Assembly (NCBI GenBank): GCA_036320915.1
Contig: JAXBDG010000008.1
Location: 1,426,001 to 1,490,000 of the forward strand
Source: Linnemannia elongata
Lineage: Eukaryota; Mortierellomycota; Mortierellomycetes; Mortierellales; Mortierellaceae
DNA: 64,000 bases
Reading direction: 5' to 3'
Positions 36,291 through 48,074 of the stretch are shown here, one piece after another. Each line of letters begins with the position of its first letter. Position 1 is the first letter of the stretch. The notes under the pieces are model-generated. The model saw nothing but the letters and a program-made list of their open reading frames with translations. It searched no databases and was not told the origin of the DNA. The position numbers and the translations under genes were made by a program.

Positions 36291-39200
36291 ATGGCTGACG
36301 GTAAGCACTCAATGCCTCCACCAGCACCAGCAACCATGCAGTCAGTCCGTCCGTCAGTCAGCCAGTCAGTCAACAGCAGCCAGCTTAGACATGTACACAC
36401 AACCATAGCGGCCAAATGATTACCGACAAACGAACACAGATATAAAAGCGTACATTCAGACGTGAGCAGGATCCGGAGTGTGAAGCACGACTGAACTTCC
36501 ATGGCTCACTTCGCAAGAGCTGACTTAGACTTCACTGCATCTACAAGTGCCATGTCTTTACAACAAACTAATTCATTCTTCTTTCCCCCATGACCTGTAG
36601 GATCCGCTCAGTTCAACTTCCCCAAGGAGGAAGAAAAGATTCTCGAGTTCTGGCGCGAGATTGACGCCGTAAGTTTTCATGACCTTTTCGGACAAAAAAC
36701 GCATCGTTTTCCTTCTTAGTGCGCAGGAATAACCCTCCCAGCAAGGCTTACTCATCGTGTGTGAATACATTCCTATACGTGGCCCCCCTTTGTAGTTCAA
36801 GCGCTCCCAGGAACTTAACAAGGACAAGGAGCCTTTTGCCTTCTTTGACGGACCTCCATTCGCCACCGGTCTTCCCCACTACGGACATTTGCTTGCTGGT
36901 ACCATTAAGGTAAGATTATAATAACAGGCGCCAACTGGAGCCCTCGTTCAGTGCATCCCGGATCTTGTTCCTAACCCGCCATTGAACAATTGAACAATGC
37001 TATCTTGTAGGATATCGTCACTCGTTTCGCCCACAGCACTGGACACAGCGTTGAGCGTCGTTTCGGTTGGGATTGCCATGGTTTGCCGGTCGAGTACGAG
37101 GTAGACAAGGCCCTCGGCATCACTGGAAAGGCTGACGTTTTGGCCATGGGTATCGACAAGTACAACGAGGAGTGCCGCAGCATTGTCATGCGTTACGCCA
37201 AGGAGTGGCGCCAGACCGTTGAGCGTGCTGGACGCTGGATCGATTTCGACAACGACTACAAGACCTTGAATGTCGAATTCATGGAGTCTGTGTGGTGGGT
37301 CTTCAAGACCCTCTTCGACAAGGGTCAGGTTTACCGTGGTGTCCGCGTCATGCCCTTCTCGACCGCCTGCAGCACCCCCGTCTCCAACTTTGAGGCTCAG
37401 CAGAACTACAAGGACGTCAGTGATCCCTCCGTCGTCGTCTCCTTCCCTCTCTTGAACGACCCCTCCGTCGCTTTCTTGGCCTGGACAACCACCCCCTGGA
37501 CCTTGCCTTCCAACTTGGCCCTCTGCGTCAACCCCACTCACGACTTTATCAAGTTCTTGGACGAGGCCTCTGGCAACACCTACATCATGATCGAGAAGCG
37601 CCTCTCGATCCTCTACAAGGACCCCTCTAAGGCCAAGATCAAGATTCTCGAGCGCATGAAGGGAGCCGACTTGAAGGGTATCCAGTACGTTCCCCTTTTC
37701 GAGTACTTTTACAAGGAGTTTGAGGCTACCGGTTTCCGCATTTTGAACGACGAGTACGTCGATGATTCTGCCGGTACCGGTGTTGTTCACCAGGCTCCCG
37801 CCTTCGGTGAGGACGATTACCGCGTCTGCATCAACCACGGTGTTATTACCGCCGATGGTCACATCCCCTGCCCCGTCGACGAATCCGGCAAGTACTTTGA
37901 TGTTATCACCGACTTCAAGGGCATGCACGTCAAGGAGGCTGACAAGTTGATCCAGAAGCACATCAAAGGCATGGGCCGCTTGATTGTCCAGACCCAGATC
38001 AACCATAGTTACCCCTTCTGCTGGCGTTCCGACACTCCTTTGATCTACAAGGCCTTCCCCTCCTGGTTCGTTCGCGTCCAGCCCATTGTCGACAAGATGT
38101 TGAAGAACAATGCCCAGTCTCGCTGGGTTCCCGGATTCGTTCAGGAAAAGCGCTTCGCCAACTGGATCGCCAACGCCCGCGACTGGAACATCTCCCGCTC
38201 CCGTTACTGGGGTACCCCCATCCCCATTTGGGCCACCGAGGACTTTTCTGAGATGCATTGCATTGGCTCTTTGGCCGAGCTGGAGGAGCTTTCAGGATGC
38301 GGCAAGTTGACCGACATCCATCGCCACTTTATCGACCACATTACCTTCAAGTCGCCCAAGACCGGCAAGACCATGCGCCGTGTTGAGGATGTCTTTGATT
38401 GCTGGTTTGAGTCTGGATCGATGCCCTACGCTCAGCAGCATTACCCCTTCGAGAACAAGGAGTCCTTTTCTAAGGGATTCCCCGCCGATTTCATCTCGGA
38501 GGGATTGGATCAGACCCGTGGGTGGTTCTACACCCTCTTGGTTCTCTCAACCCACTTGTTCGACACTCCCCCAGCCAAGAACCAGATTGTCAGCGGTCTC
38601 GTCCTCGCCTCCGACGGCAAGAAGATGTCCAAGCGCCTCAAGAACTACCCCGAGGCCAACATTATCTTGGATGCCTATGGTGCTGATGCCCTCCGTCTCT
38701 ACTTGATCAACTCGCCTGTCGTCCGTGCCGAGACCTTGAAGTTCAAGGAGGAGGGTGTCAAGGATGTCATCACCAAGGTCTTCTTGCCTTGGTACAACGC
38801 CTACAAGTTCTTTGTCAACCAGACCGTGTTGCTGAAGAAGGAGTTCAACCACGACTTTATGTACAACGGTGCCTTGAAGAAGAGCGATAACGTCATGGAC
38901 CGCTGGATGTTGGCCTCTTGCCAGAGCTTGATCAAGTTTGTCCGCGAGGAGATGACCAACTACCGCCTGTACACCGTTGTGCCCCGTCTGTTGCGCTTGA
39001 TCGAAGAGTTGACCAACTGGTACGTTCGCTTCAACCGTCGCCGTCTGAAGGGTGAGAACGGTCTCGAGGATGCCACCCAGGCCATGAACACCCTCTTTGA
39101 GGTCCTCTACACTCTGGTCCGCGTGATGTCGCCCTTCACTCCCTTCTTGACCGAGAACATGTACCAGACCTTGAAGAACTTTGTGCCCAAGGACCCCAAG

Positions 39201-40034
39201 ATTGTCGACGATCGCTCGGTTCACTTCTTGGACTTCCCCGAGGTCAAGGAGGAGTACTTTGATGATGATATTGAGCGCGCTATGTCGAGGATGCAGGCCG
39301 TCATTGAGTTGGGTCGTACCACCCGTGAGCGCAAGACCATTAGCTTGAAGACCCCCTTGAAGGAGTTGGTTGTCATCCACCCCGACCCCCAGTACCACGC
39401 CGATGTCAAGTCGTTGGAGTCGTATATTGTCGATGAGCTCAACGTCCGCAGCCTGATTGTCACGTCGGACGAGGCCCAGTATGGCGTCAAGTACACGATC
39501 GAGGCCGATTTCCGTTCGTTGGGAGCCAAGCTGAAGAAGGATGCTGTCAAGGTCAAGAACGCTCTGCCCAAGTTGAGCGAGGAGCAGATCAAGGACTTTA
39601 TCCGCAACAAGGCGATCACCATTGAGGGTCATAACTTGGGTGAGGAGGATTTGACTGTTGTCCGATTCTTTGAGTCGTCCGAGAACAGCTTGGAGACCAA
39701 CTCTGACAAGGATGTGTTGATTCTGTTGGATGTGAAGCGTTACCCCGAGCTGGAGCAGGAGGGATTGGCGCGTGAGATCATTAACCGTGTGCAGCGTCTG
39801 CGCAAGAAGGCTGGTTTGGAGCCTACGGATATGATCCACATGTACTATGAGTTTACTCAAGATCTCAACAATGCGCTGGAGCAGGTCATCAAGGAGCAGG
39901 AGGAGACTCTTGTCCGTGCATTGAAGCGGTCGTTGGAGCCTATTGCTACCAAGAAGGAGGCGGATGCGGTTATTATTGAGGAGGCCCAGGAGGTCAACGG
40001 TTCGACCTTCAACCTTACCCTTGTTCGCGATTAA
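36291..40034 (+). CDS. ILS1: Isoleucyl-tRNA synthetase, cytosolic
   Basis: Four exons (36291-36300, 36601-36668, 36796-36909, 37011-40034) join in frame to 1071 residues, matching yeast Ils1 (1072). Class I synthetase landmarks are complete: the HIGH-box variant HYGH at residues 54-57 and the KMSKR loop at 602-606. The CP1 editing domain lies between them with its Thr-rich and Asp-containing motifs ([21 protein letters not shown]). The anticodon-binding helical domain and the eukaryotic C-terminal extension follow. The enzyme charges tRNA-Ile and edits Val. There is no mitochondrial presequence, as the protein begins MADGSAQ. The first coding exon has only ten bases; it is supported by a GTAAGC donor and frame closure, and no in-frame ATG exists in the second exon before the conserved text. 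Confidence 0.96.
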
Positions 40035-40781
40035 GTCCGCCCTTTTTTTTTTTTTTTTGTTTAGAAAAAAAAGAGAAGATACACTACACATATTAAACAA
40101 CATTACCAAATTGTGAAAAGAAAAGAAAAGAAACAAAGAGAATAGAAGAGAAGAGAAGGAAAAAGGTTTCCTTGTGAAACCATAAGTTCAGGCACCGAGC
40201 GAGGATATATATGTATGTCGTCACATTGTGATCATAAGTTGTGTCTGTGCAAAAAAACTTTCAGTGTCTGTTTGTTCTGCCTGTGTGTGTAAGATCCATC
40301 TGTTTACATTAAGATGGAGGGAAGGAAAAAAGATCAGGCCGACGACAACAATAGGGGCACGGAAGTGAGAGAAGATAAAAACGAGAAAAGAAGGGTGGGA
40401 ACCATGATACACATCAAAATTGCAATGAATGTATTCTCCTACAATATGCTATTGATCCATGATGACCACGTATGCCGTGACACTTCAAATAAAACGCCTT
40501 TTTTGTCTCTTGTTCGTGCTTTTCTCTTCTTCTGCTTCTGCTTCTTCTTCTTCTTCAACTTCTCCTTCTTTAGCTTCTCCTCCTTCTTCAACTTCTCTTC
40601 CCCCTCCTCCTTTTGTCTTCAACTCTATTCTTTAAGTCTTTGACTCCCTCCTCACACAAGCCCTCATTCCTCTCTCACTCACTCTCTCCACTAGAACACC
40701 CATTTCACACCCATTGCATTCACACCCATCACATTCAAACCCACTCACTCTAAACAACTAAAACAAACTACTCCCTTCACA
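40035..40781. other. Intergenic: ILS1 to NTE1
   Basis: ILS1 3' flank, then from about 40500 a pyrimidine-rich NTE1 promoter with CTTCTTCTTCTC-like tracts and a CATTCACACCCAT short tandem (about 40702-40745) before the start codon. No gene is supported. Confidence 0.6.
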
Positions 40782-43700
40782 ATGTCGCTTCTGGTCGACA
40801 ACAACGCTCCAGACTCACTCTTCGCCGCGGCATCGCTCCTCTCCACAGCCGCTACTGCCGTCTTCTCCACAGCCTCTTCTGCTGTCTCTGCTGCTGCTAA
40901 CGCAGTGACAACTTCCTCCTCCTCTACCTTCGTCTCTCTCGCTCCCTCCCCCACAACATCTACAACAGCATTCGCATCAGCTGTCACCACTGCTATTGCA
41001 GCCTTCACCGCCGCTGCTGCTTCGGCCGCAGAGCTACCGCTGGATCCAAAGCCCCCTCATAACAGCAACATCCCTATCAATGCCCATCAGGATAATCAGC
41101 AACAACAGCAACAGGAACCCTATCAACCATCGCACCACCACCATTTCAACCATGGTTCAATCCACGACGCCGAACAACCTGTTACCCCTTTAGGCGCTAT
41201 CCGGTCGCTCTTTTCCTTCTCGGTCACCATGTTGACTTTCATGACAATGACTCTTCCCACAGCACTCTACCGCCTCTTGTCGTGGTCCTTCACACTCCAC
41301 CTCACCTTCACCACCTTGCTCATTGGCATTGCCTTTATATGCTTCCTCGCCTGGGCGGTGATCCGGTACCGCGTCCTCACAAAGTACTCTCGCCTCCCAA
41401 AGACAGGCCAAGGAAAGCACGGTTCTTCGTTCGATTTGCATCCCGACAACCCCTTCAAGAGCCCCCAGGAGGAGAAGGAAGGTCTGAGCTATCCGGACGA
41501 GTTCCTTAGCGCCTTTCTCTCCAGCATCAAAATCTTTGGCTACCTCGAACAACCCGTCTTCCACGAATTGGCTCGACACCTCCAGACGCGTCGTTTGCCC
41601 GCTGGCGACACCATCCTGCAGAACCCAGATCTTGAAAAGTCGTTTTACATTGTCGTCGATGGCTGTGTTCAGGTCTTTGAGCAAGTGGTCAGGGACGAGG
41701 AGGACGGGCATGATGAGGATGAATCAATCGACTCGACCTCTTGGGACGACCCAGATCATGGATACCAACTCTTAAACGAAGTCAAAAACGGAGGCACGCT
41801 CAGCAGTCTGTTTACGATCCTGTCGCTATTTACGGAAAATGTTAAATTACGCCACGAGGATGAGCCCTTGAAAGAATTCAAGAGGTCCGACCCAAGGAGC
41901 AGACAGAACAGCAGCAACAACCTTAACAACAATTGCAATAACGACAACAGCAACAACGATGGTGAGGATCCTACCAGTCCGACAATGACCTCGACCCAAT
42001 CCGACCAGCGTAAGAAGCACGAGGGCAGCTCGTCGCTCTCACCACCCCCCTTCTCTTCAGGGAAAAAGAAGCACTCCTCTGCTGCTCACGGACACGGACT
42101 TCGAACCAAAGCAGCCATCCACACCCCGACCAGTCCGCTCTCCAACCCGGATCACATGGCGCTCTTCGAGGAAGATGGCACCCCTGTGGCAGACTCGCCC
42201 AACGGTCTAGACATGACCCCTCGCCAGTCGGACATTCATGGCTTTGAGGATTCAGAGTACCCACCAGTGTCGAGACAGGAGCAATATCAGCGACAGCAGC
42301 AACAGCAACCATCTCCCACTCCTTCGAGCCATAAATCTCCCAAGATGAAGCGCCGTGTGATTGTCGCCAAGGCTATGGTCGACACCACACTCGCCGTCAT
42401 CCCAGCAGAGGCTTTCCACCGTCTGACACAAAAGTTCCCTCAGGCAGCAGCACATATTGTGCAGGTCATTCTGATTCGGTTCCAACGAGTGACCCTACTG
42501 ACGGGACACAAGTATCTCGGTCTGACCAAGGACCTTTTGCGGATGGAGCGAAGCATCAACGAGATCGGGAGCTATGGTTTGCCACCAGATTTCTTCCGAC
42601 CCCGGACGATGGAGTACCTCAAGGCAAAGTTCAGCGCCGTTCGGGATGAGAGTGACGACGATGACCATCCTATCGCCATCCGCATGAGGAATTCGCGCAA
42701 GCGTGCTAATCGCCTGGTAAGAAGAATACGTGTGAAATGCAGTTGTTACTTGCTGCTTTAAGCTCTGTTTCTTGTGTTTAGGAAATATATCGCTAATTGC
42801 TTAATTTACATTGTGGTTGGTGGTTTTAGGGTACAAAGGGCATAGACGGAAGGTCGGCGAGCAACAGCCCCAACCCAATGTCGCCTACTATTGACAGCGG
42901 TGAGCACGTCCGTCATGGGTCTGGATTCAGTGCCCTAATGGGTGACAACGAGGAAGAGGACAGCTATTTGCGGGATCAAGTCATGGAGTGCCTCTCAAGA
43001 AGCATCGGTCTTGTTCAGTCTCCTACCTCAAAGCCTAATCTACGACCAGACTTGAAGACGACTGGAAGCTCGGACTATTTTTCAGCCATGTTTCAGGCAA
43101 GCATGACGGGCTCGAGTGGGTTTGGCGGCTACCCGATGCGCAAGACTGGATCTTCGACCAACTCGGATACGGCCAGCATGGGCATGGAGGACTTAAACAA
43201 CTCCACCTCGTCCTCGACTGTCCCGTCGGTCATGAGCGAGATGGAGAACGATGTCGAGATCATGTACTTCCCAGCAGGAGCGACCTTGGTCGAGGAAGGC
43301 GAGCGAAATGCAGGGCTGTTCTTTGTCATTGACGGAGTCTTGGATGTCTCGATATCGCCCATGCAGCAATCTAAGCAGGAAAAGACAAAGACGGATTTGC
43401 CAACAAACATGTTTGGACACCACCTCTCCTCCTTGGATCTCAAGGCAAACCTCACTACTTCGGCAAAACCAACTATCACCATGCCCAACAGTGGATCCAT
43501 TCACAAGAAGCGGGCGCACCCACTATTCTCGATCCAGGCAGGAGGACTGGCAGGGTACCTTTCGGCCCTCTCTGGGTACCCGTCTTTTGTGAATGTCAGT
43601 GCACACACCAACGCCTATGTCGGCTATTTGTCCAAGGCAGCCCTTGATCGCGTCATGGAGCGTAACCCAACTGTTCTCTTGACTCTTGCCAAGCGACTCA

Positions 43701-45817
43701 TCACCTTGGTTTCTCCCATCGGTATGTCTTGACAAGTTATAGGCATGGCGAATTCAGACAATTTTATCCGCATCTCAAGTATTGTACTGACGTTTTCGAT
43801 TTACCTATTCACTACTCACTTGCCAGTGCTTCATCTGGACTACGCGATGGAATGGATGCAAGTCAACGCCAGCCAGGTGCTTCATCGACAGGGCGACGAT
43901 TGCGACTCGATCTACATCGTTTTGAACGGACGGTTGCGTACGATTCTGGAGAAGGAGCCAGGCAAGATCGAGATCTTGGGCGAGTTCAGTCAGGGCGAGT
44001 CGGTCGGAGAGATGGAGGTTTTGATGGGCACACCATTCCCTTCGACTCTGCACGCCATTAGAGACACGGAGGTGGCAAGAATGCCAAAGTCGCTATTCAA
44101 CGCGTTGGCACAGCGACACCCAGAGATCACCATTCGCATTTCGAGACTGATTGCTCAGAGAGCTAGCGACGCCCTGAAGATGGGTTCCAACATCAAATCT
44201 GGGGGCGTCACACCTGACTCGGCTATCAACAACTCTAACCTCAGGACCATTGGAATCATGCCCGTTTCTTCACGTGTTCCTGTGGCCGAGTTTGCGGACC
44301 GACTTCGCTCTGCGTTGCTTGGGATTGGGTCTACTGCTACCTTGCTGAACCACAGCACGGTGATGGGTCTCCTTGGCAAGCATGCGTTCACCAAGATCGG
44401 AAAGCTCAAGCTGGACAACTGGCTGAACGAACAGGAGGAGCAGGCGCAGATTGTTCTCTATCTCGCTGACGGTGGCCTCACATCTCCTTGGACTCAGACC
44501 TGTATCCGACAGGCTGATTGTATTCTGCTGATCGGCCACGGTGATGAGGATCCTGCGGTGGGCGACTACGAGCGACTCCTTGTCAGCATGAAGACGACGG
44601 CGCGCAAAGAGTTGGTTCTGCTGCACGCGAATCGACACTGTGCTCCTGGATCGACGGCGGCGTGGTTGAAGTCCAGAGTGTGGGTCCATGCGCACCATCA
44701 CATTCAGATGCCGTACAAGGGTCCGACCATGTTGAGCGACCAGGCCAGGAAAAAGACCATCATGAACCTTAAAGATCATCTGGAAAAGTTCTACACCAAC
44801 ATTCGACACAGCAACTCTCAAAAGAGTCCTGCGTTTAACGGAAACAGGAGTGACTTTGCCCGGTTGGCTCGACGATTGACTGGACAGACTGTCGGCTTGG
44901 TCTTGGGTGGAGGCGGTGCTCGTGGAATCGCCCATATCGGTGTTATCAAGGCACTGGAGGAGGCTGGAATTCCGATTGATATCGTGGGTGGCACCAGTAT
45001 GGGCGCCTTCATTGGAGGTCTCTATGCGCGTGAATCGGACAATGTGGCCATCTTTGGACGTGCCAAGATGTTTGCAGGGCGAATGGCGGCCAAGTGGCGT
45101 ATGGTGGCCGATTTTACGTACCCAGTGACTTCGTGGACGACAGGACATGCCTTCAATCGCGGTATCTGGAAGTGCTTCAGCGACACCCAGATCCAGGACT
45201 TTTGGTTGTCGTACTACTGTAACACCACCAACATTACGTTCTCAAGGATGGAGATGCACCAGGCCGGATACGCGTGGCGCTACATCCGTGCGTCGATGTC
45301 TTTGTCCGGTTTCTTGCCACCGCTGTGCGATAACGGACACATGTTGGTCGACGGAGGGTACATGGACAATCTGCCAGTCGAGTTCATGAGGTCCCTAGGT
45401 GCCAACACCATCTTCGCGGTCGATGTCGGGAGTGACGATGACACGACGCTTCACAACTACGGCGACAGTCTTTCGGGATGGCTTGTCCTCTTGAACCGAT
45501 GGAACCCTTTCTCGAATGTGTACCGGAACATTCCCAACTTGGCCGATCTGCAGTCAAGACTGGCGTATGTGTCGAGCGTGAAGCAGTTGGAGGCGGCCAA
45601 GGCGACCCCCGGACAGTTCTTTTACTTCAAACCCCCCGTCCAGGACTTCGGGACATTGGAGTTTGGACGGTTCTTGGAGATCTGTGAGGTTGGCTATGAG
45701 TATGGAAAGGAGATGCTGGAGAAGTGGAATAAGGAAGGTCGGCTGGGCGACTTGCTGACCGAGAAGGGGAGCGCCAAGGGCCGTAGTGGCAAGCGTATTC
45801 GACGCAACTCGATCTAG
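40782..45817 (+). CDS. NTE1: Lysophospholipase NTE1 (patatin-like, cyclic-nucleotide-binding domains)
   Basis: Three exons (40782-42716, 42830-43721, 43827-45817) join in frame to 1605 residues, typical for fungal Nte1 (about 1500-1700). After a long Ala/Ser/Thr-rich N-terminus, one membrane anchor is seen near residues 165-195. Three cyclic-nucleotide-binding-like domains follow, broken by low-complexity inserts rich in Asn, Gln, Ser and Lys. The C-terminal patatin domain has the oxyanion motif GGGGARG, the nucleophile elbow GTSMG (Ser about 1333) and the dyad Asp in DGG (about 1451). The enzyme deacylates phosphatidylcholine and lysophosphatidylcholine at the ER, releasing glycerophosphocholine. 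Whether the cNMP folds bind ligand is unclear. The gene is convergent with the cysteine-rich gene. Confidence 0.95.
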
Positions 45818-46401
45818 TCAGCTCTTCGAGTTTCCTGCGTTACTTTTCTTTTCCTTTATCTTCGTTCTTTCATTCTCAAAATACAATCCTGTTTTTCTTT
45901 CTTCGATGTCCTTGTACCCTTTTGTTGTCCTTCGGGAGTATTTGATCCGTCGCCCTCAACGTTAATACATTCCAAAAAAAAAAAAAAAAAAAAAAAAAAA
46001 AAGCACATTGGGCATTTATGTTCAAAAAGGGTTTTATTTTACAAGGCGCTCAACTGCTGAACTGTTCATCGGACGCTGTTAGTGTGTTGTTGCTCTGGGG
46101 AGGAAAAAAAAGTGTCGCCAGATCTCTCATACGCTGAAACCCTCCTCTTCCTCCTCTTCCTCTGATCTCGTCGTCATTCGTCGTTGGGTGGTATGTACAA
46201 CTTGCTAGAGATGAGGTATGTCTCTGACTTCGTTCCCTGCGCCTGGGTGAATGTTTTTGCTGGGGATTTTTGGAGGGCGAAACATAACTCCTGTCTCGTG
46301 TTTTTGTTGGCGGGTGTTGAGGTCGCCTTTTTTTTTTGTTTGTTTGTTGGTTGGTTGATTGGTTGGTTTGTAGAATCTCGGGCGCCACGCACTTTTGCCA
46401 A
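45818..46401. other. Convergent intergenic region with A29 run
   Basis: 3' ends of NTE1 (+) and the cysteine-rich gene (-). It contains a 29-base A run at 45974-46002 and a GTTTGTTGGTTGG-like tract near 46337-46372. No gene is supported. Confidence 0.65.
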
Positions 46402-48074
46402 TTAGAAGAATATAGTGCGGGTTTTGTCCTATGAAAAAGAAAAAAAAAAACAAACGGATAATGAAGCGTGATTAATGGTCAAGTTCGTCATGAGAGCATC
46501 GCCACATCATGCCACAACGAAACAAAAAGTGAAAGTGAAGAACTTACGCCAGATATCAACGACTGCGTTGGTGGGACATCCGTGTCGTTCGCGTCTTCAG
46601 AGGTCACCAAACACCTGGCAATGTCCTCAAGACCGGTAATGAATGTGTTGAGTAAATCCTTGAAGAGGTTAAGGAAGGCAAGGTTGATAACAAAAGCCGC
46701 GCCCTTGAGGGCTCCAATGACAATACCGATGCCCGCCGATGAGACGGCATTAAGGCCCTTGGCGATCGCGTCAACAATCCCGTTTATGACGGGGGCTAGG
46801 AGTTTTCCGAAGCCAAAAGGAATGTTGCCGATGATGTAGTCGACCAAGCTCTGGATCAGGATCTTCGCGATCTCGATAGCGCCCATGCACCTGGCCTTCT
46901 TGCCACCGCAGTCTCCTGCGACATCAGCAATGCCCAAGAGGGCGAGGATACCGTCCGTCTGGGATTCACCGGAGGAATCAGCATCCGGGACGAGTCCAAA
47001 CATATTAAGGATCCCGACGAGCATTCCAACGACCCTGCCGACAGCCGCTCCTCCTCCGTTCTGCAAAGTAATCGCGACCTGCTTGATGGCCTCCAAGATC
47101 GGAGTTGTGAAAATGGGTCCAATGACAGGAATGTTGTTGAGGGCCTTTTGGATCCATTCAATGATATTAGCAAGGGCCCCTTGCAACCGATCACCATAGG
47201 CCGAGCACTTGTCTGCGAACACCGTGATATTAAAGCCTAGTTATGCGACGTTAGAAGGTAAAAGGAAAGCAAGAAAAAAAATAACCACAACGGTTAAGAT
47301 TCGCCGTTGGAAAGGCGCATGCTACGCGTCAAATTCCAAATGCCTCCCAAATTCAAATTGAAAAACAGACATCCATACCTTCGCATCTCAAGGCCTCTTT
47401 GGCAGCCTCAAAGTACATGTTGACGGGGTTTGCCGCTTGCTGGTAGATGCTGGCCTTAGCAGAAATGACTCCAATGATTCCGTTGAGGAGCTTTCCGGCC
47501 TCTGGCAGTGTCGAATCGTTGCGCGTCTTGAAGACATCGTCAATGATCATTGTGACATTGTTGATCTGCTGAGTCATGTCCTTGATCGTGACGTTGGCAT
47601 CTCCTGCAGTCTCCGCGAGCTCGTTCAAATACTCAATGGTCTGGTCGTTGAAATCTTTCATAAGCTTGGTGATTCCAGAGCAGTCGGACTTGTTGCCTCC
47701 AGTACAGGCAATCAAGGTGTCGATCAGAGGGATAAGATCTCGCATATCCTGGATAAGAGGCAGAGTCACGTTCACGTTCTCCTTGGGGAAGAGTGGCATG
47801 ATGCTGACCATGACTTTACCGGCTCCGATAATCGTCTTCTTGAACGTACCCGCCTGAAGGCCTAACTTCTCGGGTCTCGCGGCGTCTTTCGTCAAGTCGG
47901 CCTTGATCTGGTCGAGAGCCTTGATGAATGGCGGGTAGGCGTAGAGCGTAACGCTGCCGGCTGGGTTGAACACGTTCGAGGACCCGCTGATATTGATTTT
48001 GTAGGTCTCCATGAGGATCTCCATCTGCTCGATAATCAAGTCGATCTGCTTGGTCACGCTCGTAACCTGAGCAG
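46402..48074 (-). other. C-terminal helical, sequon-rich domain of the giant protein
   Basis: Encoded by most of exon 10, exon 11 and the nine-codon exon 12. It is almost free of the repeat cysteines. The first half is amphipathic helical text with isolated Cys pairs and sequons NIS, NVT, NKS and NDS. The second half has hydrophobic Gly/Ala-rich segments (GGGAAVGRVVGMLVGILNMF, then GIGIVIGALKGAAF). These look membrane-active or able to pack as a helical bundle. No GPI-type end is present in the preferred model, which finishes DKTRTIFF. Confidence 0.65.

Noticed and set aside
36948..40136. Long open frames of 436 and 529 codons antisense to isoleucyl-tRNA synthetase
   Set aside because: They mirror the strongly biased codons of the real gene, contain low-information Val/Leu/Gly/Asp text and have no start context or splice logic of their own.
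46402..46548. C-terminus ending by read-through at 46488 or using an acceptor near 46380
   Set aside because: The T10-C-T5-CATAG acceptor at 46429 is far stronger and gives a short in-frame exon. The alternatives remain possible, so the last nine codons are held at low confidence.
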